This document shows, in pieces, positions 18,248 through 25,903 of a stretch of DNA of 41,413 nt. Source of the DNA: Promethearchaeia archaeon (lineage in GTDB: Archaea; Asgardarchaeota; Lokiarchaeia; Sigyniarchaeales; SOKP01); contig JAHQWH010000062.1 in the NCBI GenBank assembly GCA_029856105.1, forward strand, positions 1 through 41,413, written 5' to 3'. Below the pieces are notes generated by a model. That model was not told where the DNA came from, did not search any database, and worked only from the letters and a program-made list of their open reading frames with translations. Position 1 is the stretch's first letter. Each line of letters begins with the position of its first letter. The position numbers and the translations under genes are program-made.

Positions 18248-18973
18248 ATGGATTTAAGTAGATATTTTGAAGTCGAAAAAGGTAATACACCAGTAATCTT
18301 ATCGTGCCCTCACGGAGGCTATAAAAAGCCAAAAAGGATACTAAACAAAACTACTGGGGTGAAAATTCCCGACAAGAACACTTTCTTCATAGCAAAATTA
18401 ATAATCAAACAGCTTAAAGTAAAAAATATCGATATATATTCCATTTTAAGTAAAATTCATAGAAGCAAGATTGATTTAAACAGACCATCTCACTCAAAAA
18501 GTGCCTTTAACCATTTCTCTACCGAAGCTCAAAACATATATCGCGCGTACCAAGACCAATTAAATAATTTTGCTCAAGAGTGCGTTTTAAAACACAATAG
18601 AGCTTTGATAATAGATTTCCACGGGTTTACGAAGCCTTACAAGGAATATCCTGACGTGATATTTGGCCACATCTTTGGCAAAACCCTTGATCTTCTTGAA
18701 AATTCAAAAGAGCAAGATTGTAATAGATATTGGGGCTGTGCTCAATTACAAGACGAAATCTCTAAATTTTTTGTGTTGGACGATGGATTAGCCCAAACAA
18801 ATTTTAATCTATCCTATTCAGGAGGGTACATTACGCATCAATTTTACAACAGAAGTAATGTTAGCGCTATTCAAATTGAGGTGGCTAAGTATATTCGATT
18901 AGATTTTGATCGTACTAAAACTTTAGTCAACGCAATAGCCAACGCTATAATTAAATCAATAACAGGAAGATAA
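18248..18973 (+). CDS. N-formylglutamate amidohydrolase-like enzyme
   Basis: The 241-residue protein carries the N-formylglutamate amidohydrolase (HutG-type) pattern. It shows 'SCPHGGY' (His22), a strand-helix 'LSKIHRSKIDLNRPSHS', 'LIIDFHGF' (Asp123, His125), 'SGGYITHQFY' and 'SAIQIEVAKYIR', which are the zinc-binding and substrate Arg/His elements of the family. It would hydrolyse N-formylated or N-acylated amino acids to the free amino acid and formate. There are no histidine-degradation genes around it, so a more general N-acyl amino acid or peptide role is possible. The 3' end is repeated at 19284-19394. No signal peptide is visible. Confidence 0.8.
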   Translation: MDLSRYFEVEKGNTPVILSCPHGGYKKPKRILNKTTGVKIPDKNTFFIAKLIIKQLKVKNIDIYSILSKIHRSKIDLNRPSHSKSAFNHFSTEAQNIYRAYQDQLNNFAQECVLKHNRALIIDFHGFTKPYKEYPDVIFGHIFGKTLDLLENSKEQDCNRYWGCAQLQDEISKFFVLDDGLAQTNFNLSYSGGYITHQFYNRSNVSAIQIEVAKYIRLDFDRTKTLVNAIANAIIKSITGR

Positions 18974-19000
18974 ATCTTATTATTATTTAAAAATTAATGA

Positions 19001-19210
19001 TTAATCCTTCTGAAATATGTGATGAAGAAATGTAAAGAAGAAAAATGCCGTGAAAACAATCAAAATAACACCTAGAGTTTCAACAAACTGATATTCAAGC
19101 CAATTAATAATTTTTCCAATTGAAAGAAATGTAAATGTAATAATAGATGCAATTAAAAAAACAATAGAAAATGCTAAGTTTATAAAAATTTCCTTTTGTC
19201 GTTCCTTCAT
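19001..19210 (-). CDS. Tiny two-helix membrane protein, copy 1
   Basis: 69 residues with two transmembrane segments ('NLAFSIVFLIASIITFTFLS' and 'TLGVILIVFTAFFFFTFLHH') joined by a loop with 'NWLEYQFVET'. The N-terminus is basic (KERQKE). A paralogue with the same layout lies at 19402-19608 and a truncated one at 22618-22725. It converges on the amidohydrolase gene, 27 bp away. Function unknown; it could be a small regulatory membrane protein. Confidence 0.6.
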   Translation of the reverse strand: MKERQKEIFINLAFSIVFLIASIITFTFLSIGKIINWLEYQFVETLGVILIVFTAFFFFTFLHHIFQKD

Positions 19211-19283
19211 TATTAAGTTTAATCCTTGTTAAATATTTTAAGCTTTATATTATATTAAAAAGTTTCAGCTATGTTTTATTTGC

Positions 19284-19394
19284 GTGATTCAAAAAGTCGC
19301 AAAAAAAATCCGTTTAGATTTTAATCGTACCAATATTTTAGTCAATGTAATAGCCAACGCTATAATTAAATCAGTAAATAGTATAAAAATCTAA
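19284..19394 (+). pseudogene. Duplicated 3' end of the N-formylglutamate amidohydrolase gene
   Basis: Read from 19284, this stretch encodes 36 residues ending 'ANAIIKSVNSIKI' that match the last 36 of the intact enzyme: 'VIQKVAKKIRLDFNRT' here against 'AIQIEVAKYIRLDFDRT' there. The nucleotide match is strongest at 19314-19379 against 18899-18964, with about nine differences in 66 bases. No upstream part of the gene is present. It is followed, as in the intact copy, by a convergent copy of the tiny membrane-protein gene, so the whole block was duplicated in tandem. Confidence 0.8.
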
Positions 19395-19401
19395 TCGATT
19401 T

Positions 19402-19608
19402 TTATTTCCGAATAACATAATGAAAAATTGTGAAGAAAAAAAAGCCCGTAATAAAAATTAAGCTAACCATTATAGTTATAACAATTTGATACTCAACCCA
19501 ATTACTAAAGTTACCAGTGGCCAGAAACGTAACTGAGAAAATTGTTGCGATTAAAAAGACAATTAAAAGCGGTAGGGTTTTACATATTTCCTTAATTCGT
19601 TTATTCAT
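19402..19608 (-). CDS. Tiny two-helix membrane protein, copy 2
   Basis: 68 residues and a clear paralogue of the 69-residue protein at 19001. It has the same order: a basic N-terminus (NKRIKEICK), TM1 'LPLLIVFLIATIFSVTFLAT', the loop 'NWVEYQIVIT', and TM2 'VSLIFITGFFFFTIFHYV'. Its 5' part and upstream region (19547-19680) recur almost unchanged at 22664-22796. The two full copies have diverged more from each other than copy 2 has from the truncated copy 3. Confidence 0.6.
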   Translation of the reverse strand: MNKRIKEICKTLPLLIVFLIATIFSVTFLATGNFSNWVEYQIVITIMVSLIFITGFFFFTIFHYVIRK

Positions 19609-19680
19609 TATTTATATTAATCTTTGTTTGATATTTTAATATTTATATCGCATAAAGAACGCTTAGTTACATCTTATTTA
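19547..19680. repeat. Direct repeat, left copy
   Basis: 134 bp that recur at 22664-22796 in the same orientation with about seven differences, including a one-base indel. The repeat covers the first 21 codons of the tiny membrane-protein gene, its upstream region (with 'ATCGCATAAAGAACGCTTAG') and the last codons of the alpha/beta-hydrolase stump. The two copies bracket the 19875-22574 gene cassette. Confidence 0.85.
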
Positions 19681-19861
19681 CAAATTTCAAAAAAGCTTTA
19701 ACAATTATGCGAAACTTTGGATCAAGTACTACAGATAAGTGATCTTTGCCTTGTATCTGAAAATGGCAAGCTCCAGGAATCAATTCTGCGATTAAAGTTT
19801 TGTTAGTCATCAATACATCGTCAGAACCTATGACGGATAACACTGGTACCTTACTATTTTT
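19667..19861 (-). pseudogene. Alpha/beta-hydrolase C-terminal stump
   Basis: The frame between a TAA at 19862-19864 and a TAA at 19667-19669 encodes 64 residues with no start codon at its head. 'VPVLSVIGSDDVLM' is the strand carrying the acid residue of the alpha/beta-hydrolase triad, and 'CHFQIQGKDHLSVVLDP' carries the catalytic His; the end is 'KAFLKFVNKM'. The nucleophile elbow and the N-terminal two thirds of the enzyme are missing. The break lies just beside the 3' end of the membrane glycosyltransferase gene, as if that segment replaced the 5' part. Confidence 0.7.
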
Positions 19862-19874
19862 TTATTTTAATTTC

Positions 19875-21476
19875 TCACCAAACATAATTTCCTATTAATT
19901 GCATTAGTATAGCTTGACCAAACACAATGATTAGTAATAATCCAAATTCAGATCTTGAGATTCGACCATTAGAATCATTCATATAAATAGCTACTGGAAT
20001 CAATAAAAAGGGATAGATAAATATTGCAGCTCGAGCAGTTTCACCATGATCATAAGCACCAAGAGCAAAAATAATCAATAGAGTTATTATAGCAGCAGAT
20101 ATTAAATGATATAATTGAGCAAAAGTATCATTTAATAACTTCTGGTTCTTTAAAGATTTAAATCCCTTGTAGAATAAAACTATCAATACTGGTCCGAAAA
20201 ACATTAAAATATCCATGATATCCTTGATTCGAGTGGTAAAATATTCAAACGGGTTGCTAATTAATTCCCAACCTTGAGTTGTTTCAGCAGCCATGGCTAT
20301 AATGAATGAATTAATGTAGTTGAATCCCAGTGTAAATAGAAGAATTCCATAGATTCCAATTATTCCCATGATCATTAATAATAAGCGCTGAGAGTCTTTA
20401 AGTATATATTTAATTCCTTCTTTCGAAAATAAGGAATTTCGTCTTAATAATCCCTTTCTCCTTAGATTGAATAGCTCATAAAAACATAGGCAACCAACAA
20501 TAAATAATGCCATGAAGGAAATGAACGATGCCAAAAAACCACAAATTATACAACCAATAACAGGTATAATCTTATTCTCGCGGAAATAGAAGTATATGAC
20601 CCCTATAATTAAAGTAGCAACAATGGCATATATATTCGCCAAGTAGTAAACTTGAACAGCAGGTAGCAAGAGATATAAGAATACCATGTACTTGGGAACC
20701 TCTCCTTCGAAAAATTTCTTGAAAATTCCGTTTAAAAAATAAGCAGAAAGCAAGGCTGAAATGACGCAGATAGCAATGGCAATAATTCCCGGAGAATTAA
20801 ATAAGATATATAATAGATATATGGTTAAAACTGCGCCCGGAGGGTGGGTTCTTGCATGTACAGTAAGAAAATCCTGGAGGGATTCAAAATCACTAATGAA
20901 AGATATTGGATTTACAATTTGAACCGCATCTGTATAAATTTCACCATTACCACCAATTGTACTGGCAATTCCAATATCCCACCCACTAATCAAGTTGGTG
21001 AAAATGATTAACAATGTTCCGAATAACACGATCATATATATATTTAGGCTTCTTGGCTTGCTCCTATAATAATATTGAATGACGATCACAAAACTGAGTA
21101 TAATGATAGCGAATAATAATAATTCAGAAACGCTGGGCAAGGAAAAAGTTCCCCAAAATGGCCAAATAGTTATTCCATTTCCTTCGAGAGGAGAGCTTTG
21201 TGAGCTATCAGGAGGAAGAATACCTCCTGGTGGAGAACTACCTGCCATGGGACCCCCCAATGGTGAGACCAATAATAGGATTAAATAGTATGCTCCAATT
21301 ATTCCAAACAATATAAAAGTCGTATAAATAAAGGATTTGATGTTATTACTTGAAAATATTTTTAAAATCTCATTTTTTTCGTGATTATCATTCTCTTTCT
21401 CCATTAAATCATGTTCAAATTCCCGATCATTTTTATTAACCATAAAATTTTTCACCGTTTCTTGAAAAAACATCAT
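19875..21476 (-). CDS. Polytopic membrane glycosyltransferase-like protein (GT39/PMT type)
   Basis: 533 residues. A hydrophilic N-terminal 45 residues are followed by about eleven transmembrane helices (first at about 48-70, last at about 510-530). After TM1 there is a Pro/Gly/Ser-rich external loop ('GGPMAGSSPPGGILPPDSSQ'). The luminal loop after TM3-4 contains 'SGWDIG', 'YTDAVQIVNP' and 'VHARTHPPG' (HPPG at 211-214). An acidic residue followed by an HPPx motif is the arrangement of C-type GT-C glycosyltransferases using lipid-linked sugars. The acceptor is unknown. The start is the tandem ATG pair at 21476. It is divergent from the winged-helix gene with a palindrome between them. Confidence is moderate because the catalytic Asp pair of PMTs is not plainly present. 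Confidence 0.65.
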   Translation of the reverse strand: MMFFQETVKNFMVNKNDREFEHDLMEKENDNHEKNEILKIFSSNNIKSFIYTTFILFGIIGAYYLILLLVSPLGGPMAGSSPPGGILPPDSSQSSPLEGNGITIWPFWGTFSLPSVSELLLFAIIILSFVIVIQYYYRSKPRSLNIYMIVLFGTLLIIFTNLISGWDIGIASTIGGNGEIYTDAVQIVNPISFISDFESLQDFLTVHARTHPPGAVLTIYLLYILFNSPGIIAIAICVISALLSAYFLNGIFKKFFEGEVPKYMVFLYLLLPAVQVYYLANIYAIVATLIIGVIYFYFRENKIIPVIGCIICGFLASFISFMALFIVGCLCFYELFNLRRKGLLRRNSLFSKEGIKYILKDSQRLLLMIMGIIGIYGILLFTLGFNYINSFIIAMAAETTQGWELISNPFEYFTTRIKDIMDILMFFGPVLIVLFYKGFKSLKNQKLLNDTFAQLYHLISAAIITLLIIFALGAYDHGETARAAIFIYPFLLIPVAIYMNDSNGRISRSEFGLLLIIVFGQAILMQLIGNYVW

Positions 21477-21516
21477 TCAGTTTATGAAAATCAAGCAAAT
21501 TTAATTTTTAAATGCT

Positions 21517-21536
21517 TTTGGACCAATGGTCCCAAA
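21517..21536. promoter_or_regulatory. Palindromic operator between divergent cassette genes
   Basis: TTT-GGACCA-A-TGGTCC-CAAA: two perfect 6-bp arms around one central base, extended to TTT/AAA after a one-base bulge. It is GC-rich against a very AT-rich background. It lies 41 bp before the glycosyltransferase start and 65 bp before the winged-helix start, well placed for control of both by the winged-helix protein encoded beside it. Confidence 0.55.
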
Positions 21537-21600
21537 GGTTTTTTTTAATCGTAAGATTATCTTTTTCAAGTGAAAGAATTTTCTTTCTTAGGATTTGAGC

Positions 21601-21906
21601 ATGGTGCCATCTACACAGTATCGTTCTACCAATATTATTATTCAAACAATTTTGGAAGGGATACTGCGAGCGTTCAAGGACAAAAGTAATCCGAGAAATG
21701 GGATAATAAAATCACATTTAATCAAATATAGTGAATTAAAAACAAGCATAGCAGAGAAATATTTTAATAGAATGGAAAAGGCGGGTTATATATCATCACA
21801 TCAGGAACCTTGGGGAGAACGAGTGAAGATAATTTATGAAATTACCCAAAAGGGTCGAGAGAGATATGAGTGGTTTGTTAAAATTAATACAGAATTAGGA
21901 GGTTAA
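21601..21906 (+). CDS. Archaeal winged-helix regulator (HTH_45-like)
   Basis: About 101 residues from the ATG at 21601, preceded by TTAGGA; a TTG two codons upstream (21595) is possible. Layout: helix 1 'NIIIQTILEGILRAF', then 'NGIIKSHLIKYSELKTSIAE' and 'KYFNRMEKAGYISSH' (recognition helix and turn), a wing 'ERVKIIYEITQKGRE' and a final helix 'YEWFVKINTEL'. The 'YSELK...L..M.KAGYI...YEIT.KG' pattern is that of small archaeal one-domain winged-helix proteins. It is followed after 8 bp by the membrane-protein gene and is likely to regulate the cassette. Confidence 0.8.
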   Translation: MVPSTQYRSTNIIIQTILEGILRAFKDKSNPRNGIIKSHLIKYSELKTSIAEKYFNRMEKAGYISSHQEPWGERVKIIYEITQKGRERYEWFVKINTELGG

Positions 21907-21914
21907 ACTTTAAA

Positions 21915-22574
21915 ATGACAGAATTACCTAATAAAAATAAAAAACTATTCAGAGAAGAAAACAACTCTTTGGATAGATTCTCGAAAATTGAGAAAGGAGG
22001 ATTGAATTACATTAAAAATGAGCGAAATTATTTGATAATGAGCGCATTTATTCCTATTTTTATAATTATTGTCCAATGTATTAATTTGGGATATGTTTTT
22101 AGAGCACCCCCAGTTAATCCCTTAGATCCTCGGCCACCTGTCAATCCAATTAATGTTCTTGCACCTATTATTATTTTATTTGTCGTCTCTTTCTTTGCTT
22201 TAGTTAATTTTAGATATTTACTTAGTTGGAAACGAAAGGTAAAATCATATGAAGGAAAAGCTCCCGGTAAACAGAAAACATTAACATCCTTATTTTATGA
22301 TATTGTTAAAAACATGGAGACCGTTAGAGTTATCTTCATTATAGTTAATATCATCAGCATATACTATTTCATATGGTTCATTCTCTGGGCTTTGAGTATA
22401 ACGGATCCGCATAATCCACCACCACCACTTCATGTTAATTTATTAAATATATTATCACAAGGGGGGCTAATAATATACTTAATTATAGAATGGAGACACT
22501 TCTATCAATGGAATAGAAAATTGAGCAAATTAAAAAAGTTTGAAAGAGAAATCTATAAAGAATTTAATTTCTAA
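21915..22574 (+). CDS. Four-helix membrane protein of unknown function
   Basis: 219 residues. A charged N-terminal 40 residues are followed by four transmembrane helices (about 42-60, 80-100, 140-160, 182-198), each hairpin with a Pro-rich external loop: 'RAPPVNPLDPRPPVNPINV' and 'ITDPHNPPPPLHVN'. Cytoplasmic parts are basic ('SWKRKVKSYEGKAPGKQK') and the C-terminus is 'KLKKFEREIYKEFNF'. The two halves look like an internal duplication ('NFRYLLSWKRKVK' against 'EWRHFYQWNRKLS'). It is co-transcribed with the winged-helix gene. The Pro-rich loops recall the loop in the divergent glycosyltransferase gene, which may point to a shared location or partner (inference). Confidence 0.65.
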   Translation: MTELPNKNKKLFREENNSLDRFSKIEKGGLNYIKNERNYLIMSAFIPIFIIIVQCINLGYVFRAPPVNPLDPRPPVNPINVLAPIIILFVVSFFALVNFRYLLSWKRKVKSYEGKAPGKQKTLTSLFYDIVKNMETVRVIFIIVNIISIYYFIWFILWALSITDPHNPPPPLHVNLLNILSQGGLIIYLIIEWRHFYQWNRKLSKLKKFEREIYKEFNF

Positions 22575-22617
22575 AGTATATCGGAGGTTTTTTTTTACCA
22601 ATTAAATAAATATATGA

Positions 22618-22725
22618 TTAGATCAATGTATTTATTACTAGAAAAATAATCGCATAGATAACAGCGATTAAAAAGACAATTAAAAGCGGTAGAGTTTTAT
22701 ATATTTCCTTAATTCGTTTATTCAT
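22618..22725 (-). pseudogene. Truncated copy 3 of the tiny membrane protein
   Basis: The ATG at 22725 opens a 35-codon frame whose first 21 residues ('NKRIKEIYKTLPLLIVFLIA') match copy 2 at 19402-19608 except at one position. After that the sequence diverges, the second transmembrane helix is absent, and a stop follows ('VINTLI'). It lies inside the right copy of the direct repeat, downstream of the membrane-protein gene on the opposite strand. Nothing else recognisable is seen in the 22575-22914 gap apart from a T9 run at about 22589-22597 (possible terminator for the 21915 gene). Confidence 0.75.
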
Positions 22726-22796
22726 TACTTATATTAATCTTGTTTGATATTTTAATATTTTTATCGCATAAAGAACGCTTAGTTATATCTTATTTA
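22664..22796. repeat. Direct repeat, right copy
   Basis: 133 bp matching 19547-19680 with about seven differences, in the same orientation. It ends at 'ATCTTATTTA' in both copies. The left edge falls within the tiny membrane-protein gene and the right edge just past the shared upstream sequence 'ATCGCATAAAGAACGCTTAG'. Confidence 0.85.
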
Positions 22797-22914
22797 TATA
22801 AAATCGCGAGTTTGAAAATTTCAATTTTCGAAGTTTAAAATTACTCATTTTATTTAAATAAGTTAATTTCTTCTTTTAATTTAGATTACAACAGAAGAAA
22901 GGTAATTACTTCTT

Positions 22915-23385
22915 ATGATTGAGAAGGAATCTAAACAAAAGCAGAAAAATGCAATTATTATGGTGATAGGGATAATTTTCTCATTTCTTGGAATTTCAAT
23001 TATGAGTATCCCGTTCCCAAATACAGTTGCGATTGAGAATTTAGGCCAATTTGGTATAGCAAAAGGTGTAACATATCCCATACACTTTACTTATCCAATG
23101 TTTTCAAATAATCAAAAACTGACTATTAGTCTAGGGACAGTTAACAGTTCTTTTTCAATATTAGTACTTAATGATAACGACTACGGAGCTTGGATTAATG
23201 AACAAGGAGGATATCTCCCATGTTACGCGGAGCAGAATATTAGCGGAGTCTATAAAACCCTTTATCTAAATCAACCTTTTATTGGTGATATAAATATTAT
23301 TGTAACTGCTGAAACTTTATTAGAAATATATGGAACAATTCAAATGTCATCTTACAATATTATAATTATAGAGAATAAAAGGTGA
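22915..23385 (+). CDS. Small membrane-anchored or secreted protein
   Basis: 156 residues. A basic start ('EKESKQKQKNA') and one hydrophobic segment ('IIMVIGIIFSFLGISIMSIP', residues 14-34) form a signal anchor. The external part is beta-rich with no known domain ('YPMFSNNQKLTISLGTVNSS', 'FIGDINIIVTAETLLEIY'). AAAGGT lies 9 bp before the ATG at 22915. The stop overlaps the GTG start of the next gene by 3 bp (23382-23385), so the two are translationally coupled. Function unknown. It lies directly right of the direct-repeat edge. Confidence 0.6.
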   Translation: MIEKESKQKQKNAIIMVIGIIFSFLGISIMSIPFPNTVAIENLGQFGIAKGVTYPIHFTYPMFSNNQKLTISLGTVNSSFSILVLNDNDYGAWINEQGGYLPCYAEQNISGVYKTLYLNQPFIGDINIIVTAETLLEIYGTIQMSSYNIIIIENKR

Positions 23386-23612
23386 TAAAAAAAAAAGTGT
23401 TAAAATGTGAAAAATGTGGAATGTACCACGCGTTATATCACGATTGTAATCAGAATTCGATAAGTCATGGAGTAGTATTTCAAGACGACCGAAAATGTTA
23501 CGATTGGAATTGTTTTTTAACGAAAGCTTCAAGTATTTACAAGATTGAAGAAAGAATCTTAGATAGTTATTTTAATAATTCAAAAGTTAACTCGTTATTC
23601 GCTTATGAATAA
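23382..23612 (+). CDS. Small zinc-binding-like protein
   Basis: 76 residues beginning with GTG at 23382 and overlapping the preceding stop. The N-terminal 'LKCEKCGMYHALYHDC' has a CxxC pair plus His and Cys residues that could bind zinc; further Cys residues occur in 'DRKCYDWNC'. The C-terminal half is helical ('YKIEERILDSYFNNSKVNSL'). The Cys spacing is not a clean zinc ribbon. Nothing is known about function. Expression is likely tied to the 22915 gene. Confidence 0.5.
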   Translation: MIKKKVLKCEKCGMYHALYHDCNQNSISHGVVFQDDRKCYDWNCFLTKASSIYKIEERILDSYFNNSKVNSLFAYE

Positions 23613-23724
23613 ACGCGTTTGAAAGTTTTTATTATTTCCTTTTTTTTATAACTTAATTAAAGAATTTTCATCTTTCAATTAAAAATAGATAATTTCTTAT
23701 ACATTTATTTTAATACTAGTCATT

Positions 23725-24624
23725 ATGCTTAGAGAAGTATCTGATTCAGATATCGCTATAATTGGACATTTTGCTAAGGATATCATAGAGATTGATGGAG
23801 TGAGCAAATCAGCGTTTGGAGGGTCGGTATTCTACGGTGGAATCGCTGGAAGTCAATTGGGTTTAAAAGTAGCGATTATTACGCGTTTAAAAAGCGAAGA
23901 TTTCCCAGATTTAGATATTTTTGATAAAAACAATATTAAATACTTTGCGAATCCCGCGAAAGAAACATCAGGGATTAAAAATATATATTTATCGCAAAAT
24001 ATGGAATTTAGAAGTTACGAACCTTTAGGTTTTGCAGGTGCATTTACTAAAGAAGAGATTCCTGAAATTGATACGAAATGTTTCGTTATAGGTCCGATTC
24101 TCGCGGGCGAAATCGACTTAGAACTGTTAGAATATTTGTCTAAAATGTATAGTGGTAAATTAGGTCTTGATATACAAGGATTTATCCGAAGTTTAAAAGA
24201 TAATAAAATAGAATATTACGATTTAACCGAAAAAGAAAAGGTTGAGATAATATCTAAAGTAAATTACTTAAAACTCGACACCGCCGAAGCGAAAGTCCTT
24301 ACAAACATATCTTCAGTACCAAAAGCAGCAAAATTATTAAATGAATTAGGTCCGAAAGAAGTTCTTATTACACACGAAAAAGGAGTCAATGTAAGCGTTA
24401 ATCGCAATTCTTACTTTTTTCCTTGGAAAAATAAAGGGAGCATAGGAAGGACGGGGAGAGGCGACACGGCGTTTATCAGCTATCTGGGTTCCCGAATAAC
24501 TAAAAATCCTGAGGAATCCTTGAGATTCTGCGCAGCTTTAACTTCTCTTAAAATGGAATCAATGGGGCCATTTTCTCTGCCTTTATCTCGTGTTGAAAAA
24601 CTTATAAAAGAAGAATACTCGTAA
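23725..24624 (+). CDS. PfkB-family sugar/nucleoside kinase
   Basis: 299 residues with the PfkB fold: an N-terminal glycine-rich strand-turn ('AFGGSVFYGGIAGSQLGLKV'), a middle 'YLKLDTAEAKVL' and 'PKEVLITHEKGVNVSV' (the nucleotide-binding strand), and the catalytic 'GRTGRGDTAFIS' with GRGD at 244-247, where Asp247 is the base. The usual Ala/Gly of 'GAGD' is replaced by Arg, a variant seen in some archaeal members. The phosphate acceptor is not defined; candidates are ribose, adenosine or a sugar acid. An ATG start follows an AT-rich leader. Confidence 0.85.
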   Translation: MLREVSDSDIAIIGHFAKDIIEIDGVSKSAFGGSVFYGGIAGSQLGLKVAIITRLKSEDFPDLDIFDKNNIKYFANPAKETSGIKNIYLSQNMEFRSYEPLGFAGAFTKEEIPEIDTKCFVIGPILAGEIDLELLEYLSKMYSGKLGLDIQGFIRSLKDNKIEYYDLTEKEKVEIISKVNYLKLDTAEAKVLTNISSVPKAAKLLNELGPKEVLITHEKGVNVSVNRNSYFFPWKNKGSIGRTGRGDTAFISYLGSRITKNPEESLRFCAALTSLKMESMGPFSLPLSRVEKLIKEEYS

Positions 24625-24673
24625 ATCTATTGAATCTTATAAAAAAGAAGAATTTCAAAAGTTGAAATTTAAT

Positions 24674-25903
24674 TTATTTGCCCCACATTCTTATCATTTC
24701 TCTTGAAATGAGATATTTCATAATCTCTACAGTACCCGCTGAGATTTGTCCAATTTTTGCATCCCGGTAATAACGTTCTAGAGGATATTCTTCACTATAT
24801 CCAAGTCCGCCAACGACTTGAATTGCATCTTGAGTTATTCTTACCATAGCGTCTGCAATCCGAGCTTTAACAGCTGCTACCAACGCTCTACAATTATGGC
24901 CGTCGTCAAGCATTCTAGCAATTTGTGCTATTGCCATCCTATTCAGTTCTATATCCATAAACATTTCACTGAGTTTGAAAGAAATACCCTCAAAAGAGTA
25001 AATGGGTTTCTTAAATTGTACTCGTTTATGGGCATATTTATAAGAAACTTCGAAGGCGCTTCTTGCAAGCCCAAGGTATTGAGAAGCAGTAAAAGTTCTT
25101 TCACCGTCAAGACCATAAAGTAATACTTCCAAGCCTTCGTTCTCCCTATGAAGCACATTTTCAGCTGATACTTTGCAGTTATTAAAACGCAAGTAAGAAT
25201 TAGGCATCCCTCTGCGCCCCATGTGTTTGTAATCTTTAACCACTTCAAAACCAAGAGTGTCCGTTTCGAATATAAACGCAGTTATTCCTTGATGTGCTTT
25301 AACCTGATCGTTTGTTTTAGCGTATAAACAAATATAATCCGCTACACTACCGTTTGTTATGAAACATTTCTCGCCGTTGAGAACGTAATAATCACCTTCT
25401 CTTTTTGCTTTTAATCTCATGCCCCCAATTGCGTCAGATCCTCCCGTTGGTTCCGTTATACCAATAGCACCTATTTTTGTTCCATCAGCTATTCCCGTGA
25501 GGTACTTCTCTTTTTGCTCTTGAGTTCCGAATTCTATAATCGGTCCAGCGAATAAACAAGATGAAGCGCCAAAGATACTTGCTAAAGCGTAGCTAAAAGC
25601 TGAAAGTTCTTCACCAAAGATTGTTCGATATAAAACACCTTTCCCAAGACCACCAACTTCTTTTGGGATTATAATATTCAAGTAAGGTTTCATTTTGCGT
25701 AATACTTCTACTGCTAATTCTTTATTCCTCTCTCTATCTATCTTTTCAACAACTGGTTCAACATGTTTTTTACACCATTCTCGAACTTCCATTCGAAATT
25801 CGTTTTCTTCCTTAGTATAGAAGTGCATTCTATCTGGCATACACGAATATCCGTATTCAAAATTCAAATCCTCAAAATTAATTTGTCCTTCCAAATTTAT
25901 CAC
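24674..25903 (-). CDS. Acyl-CoA dehydrogenase, IVD/LCAD-type catalytic arrangement
   Basis: A flavoprotein of 409 residues that oxidises an acyl-CoA to the 2-enoyl-CoA. The N-terminal helical domain is followed by 'IGAIGITEPTGGSDAIGG' (FAD/substrate strand, residues 144-161), the beta domain 'GDYYVLNGEKCFITNGSVAD', and C-terminal helices with 'ARMLDDGHNC' and 'IQVVGGLGYSEEYPLERYYRD'. The common base in 'YEGT' is replaced here (SAGT, residues 388-391), while Glu268 in 'YGLDGERTF' sits where isovaleryl- and long-chain enzymes place their base. Branched or long-chain substrates are therefore more likely than short ones (inference). The start is GTG at 25903. It stands alone with no adjacent ETF genes. 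Confidence 0.95.
   Translation of the reverse strand: MINLEGQINFEDLNFEYGYSCMPDRMHFYTKEENEFRMEVREWCKKHVEPVVEKIDRERNKELAVEVLRKMKPYLNIIIPKEVGGLGKGVLYRTIFGEELSAFSYALASIFGASSCLFAGPIIEFGTQEQKEKYLTGIADGTKIGAIGITEPTGGSDAIGGMRLKAKREGDYYVLNGEKCFITNGSVADYICLYAKTNDQVKAHQGITAFIFETDTLGFEVVKDYKHMGRRGMPNSYLRFNNCKVSAENVLHRENEGLEVLLYGLDGERTFTASQYLGLARSAFEVSYKYAHKRVQFKKPIYSFEGISFKLSEMFMDIELNRMAIAQIARMLDDGHNCRALVAAVKARIADAMVRITQDAIQVVGGLGYSEEYPLERYYRDAKIGQISAGTVEIMKYLISREMIRMWGK

Noticed and set aside
24818..25254. ORFs of about 100 codons on both strands over the acyl-CoA dehydrogenase gene
   Set aside because: They overlap a well-supported gene in other frames and have no domain resemblance.
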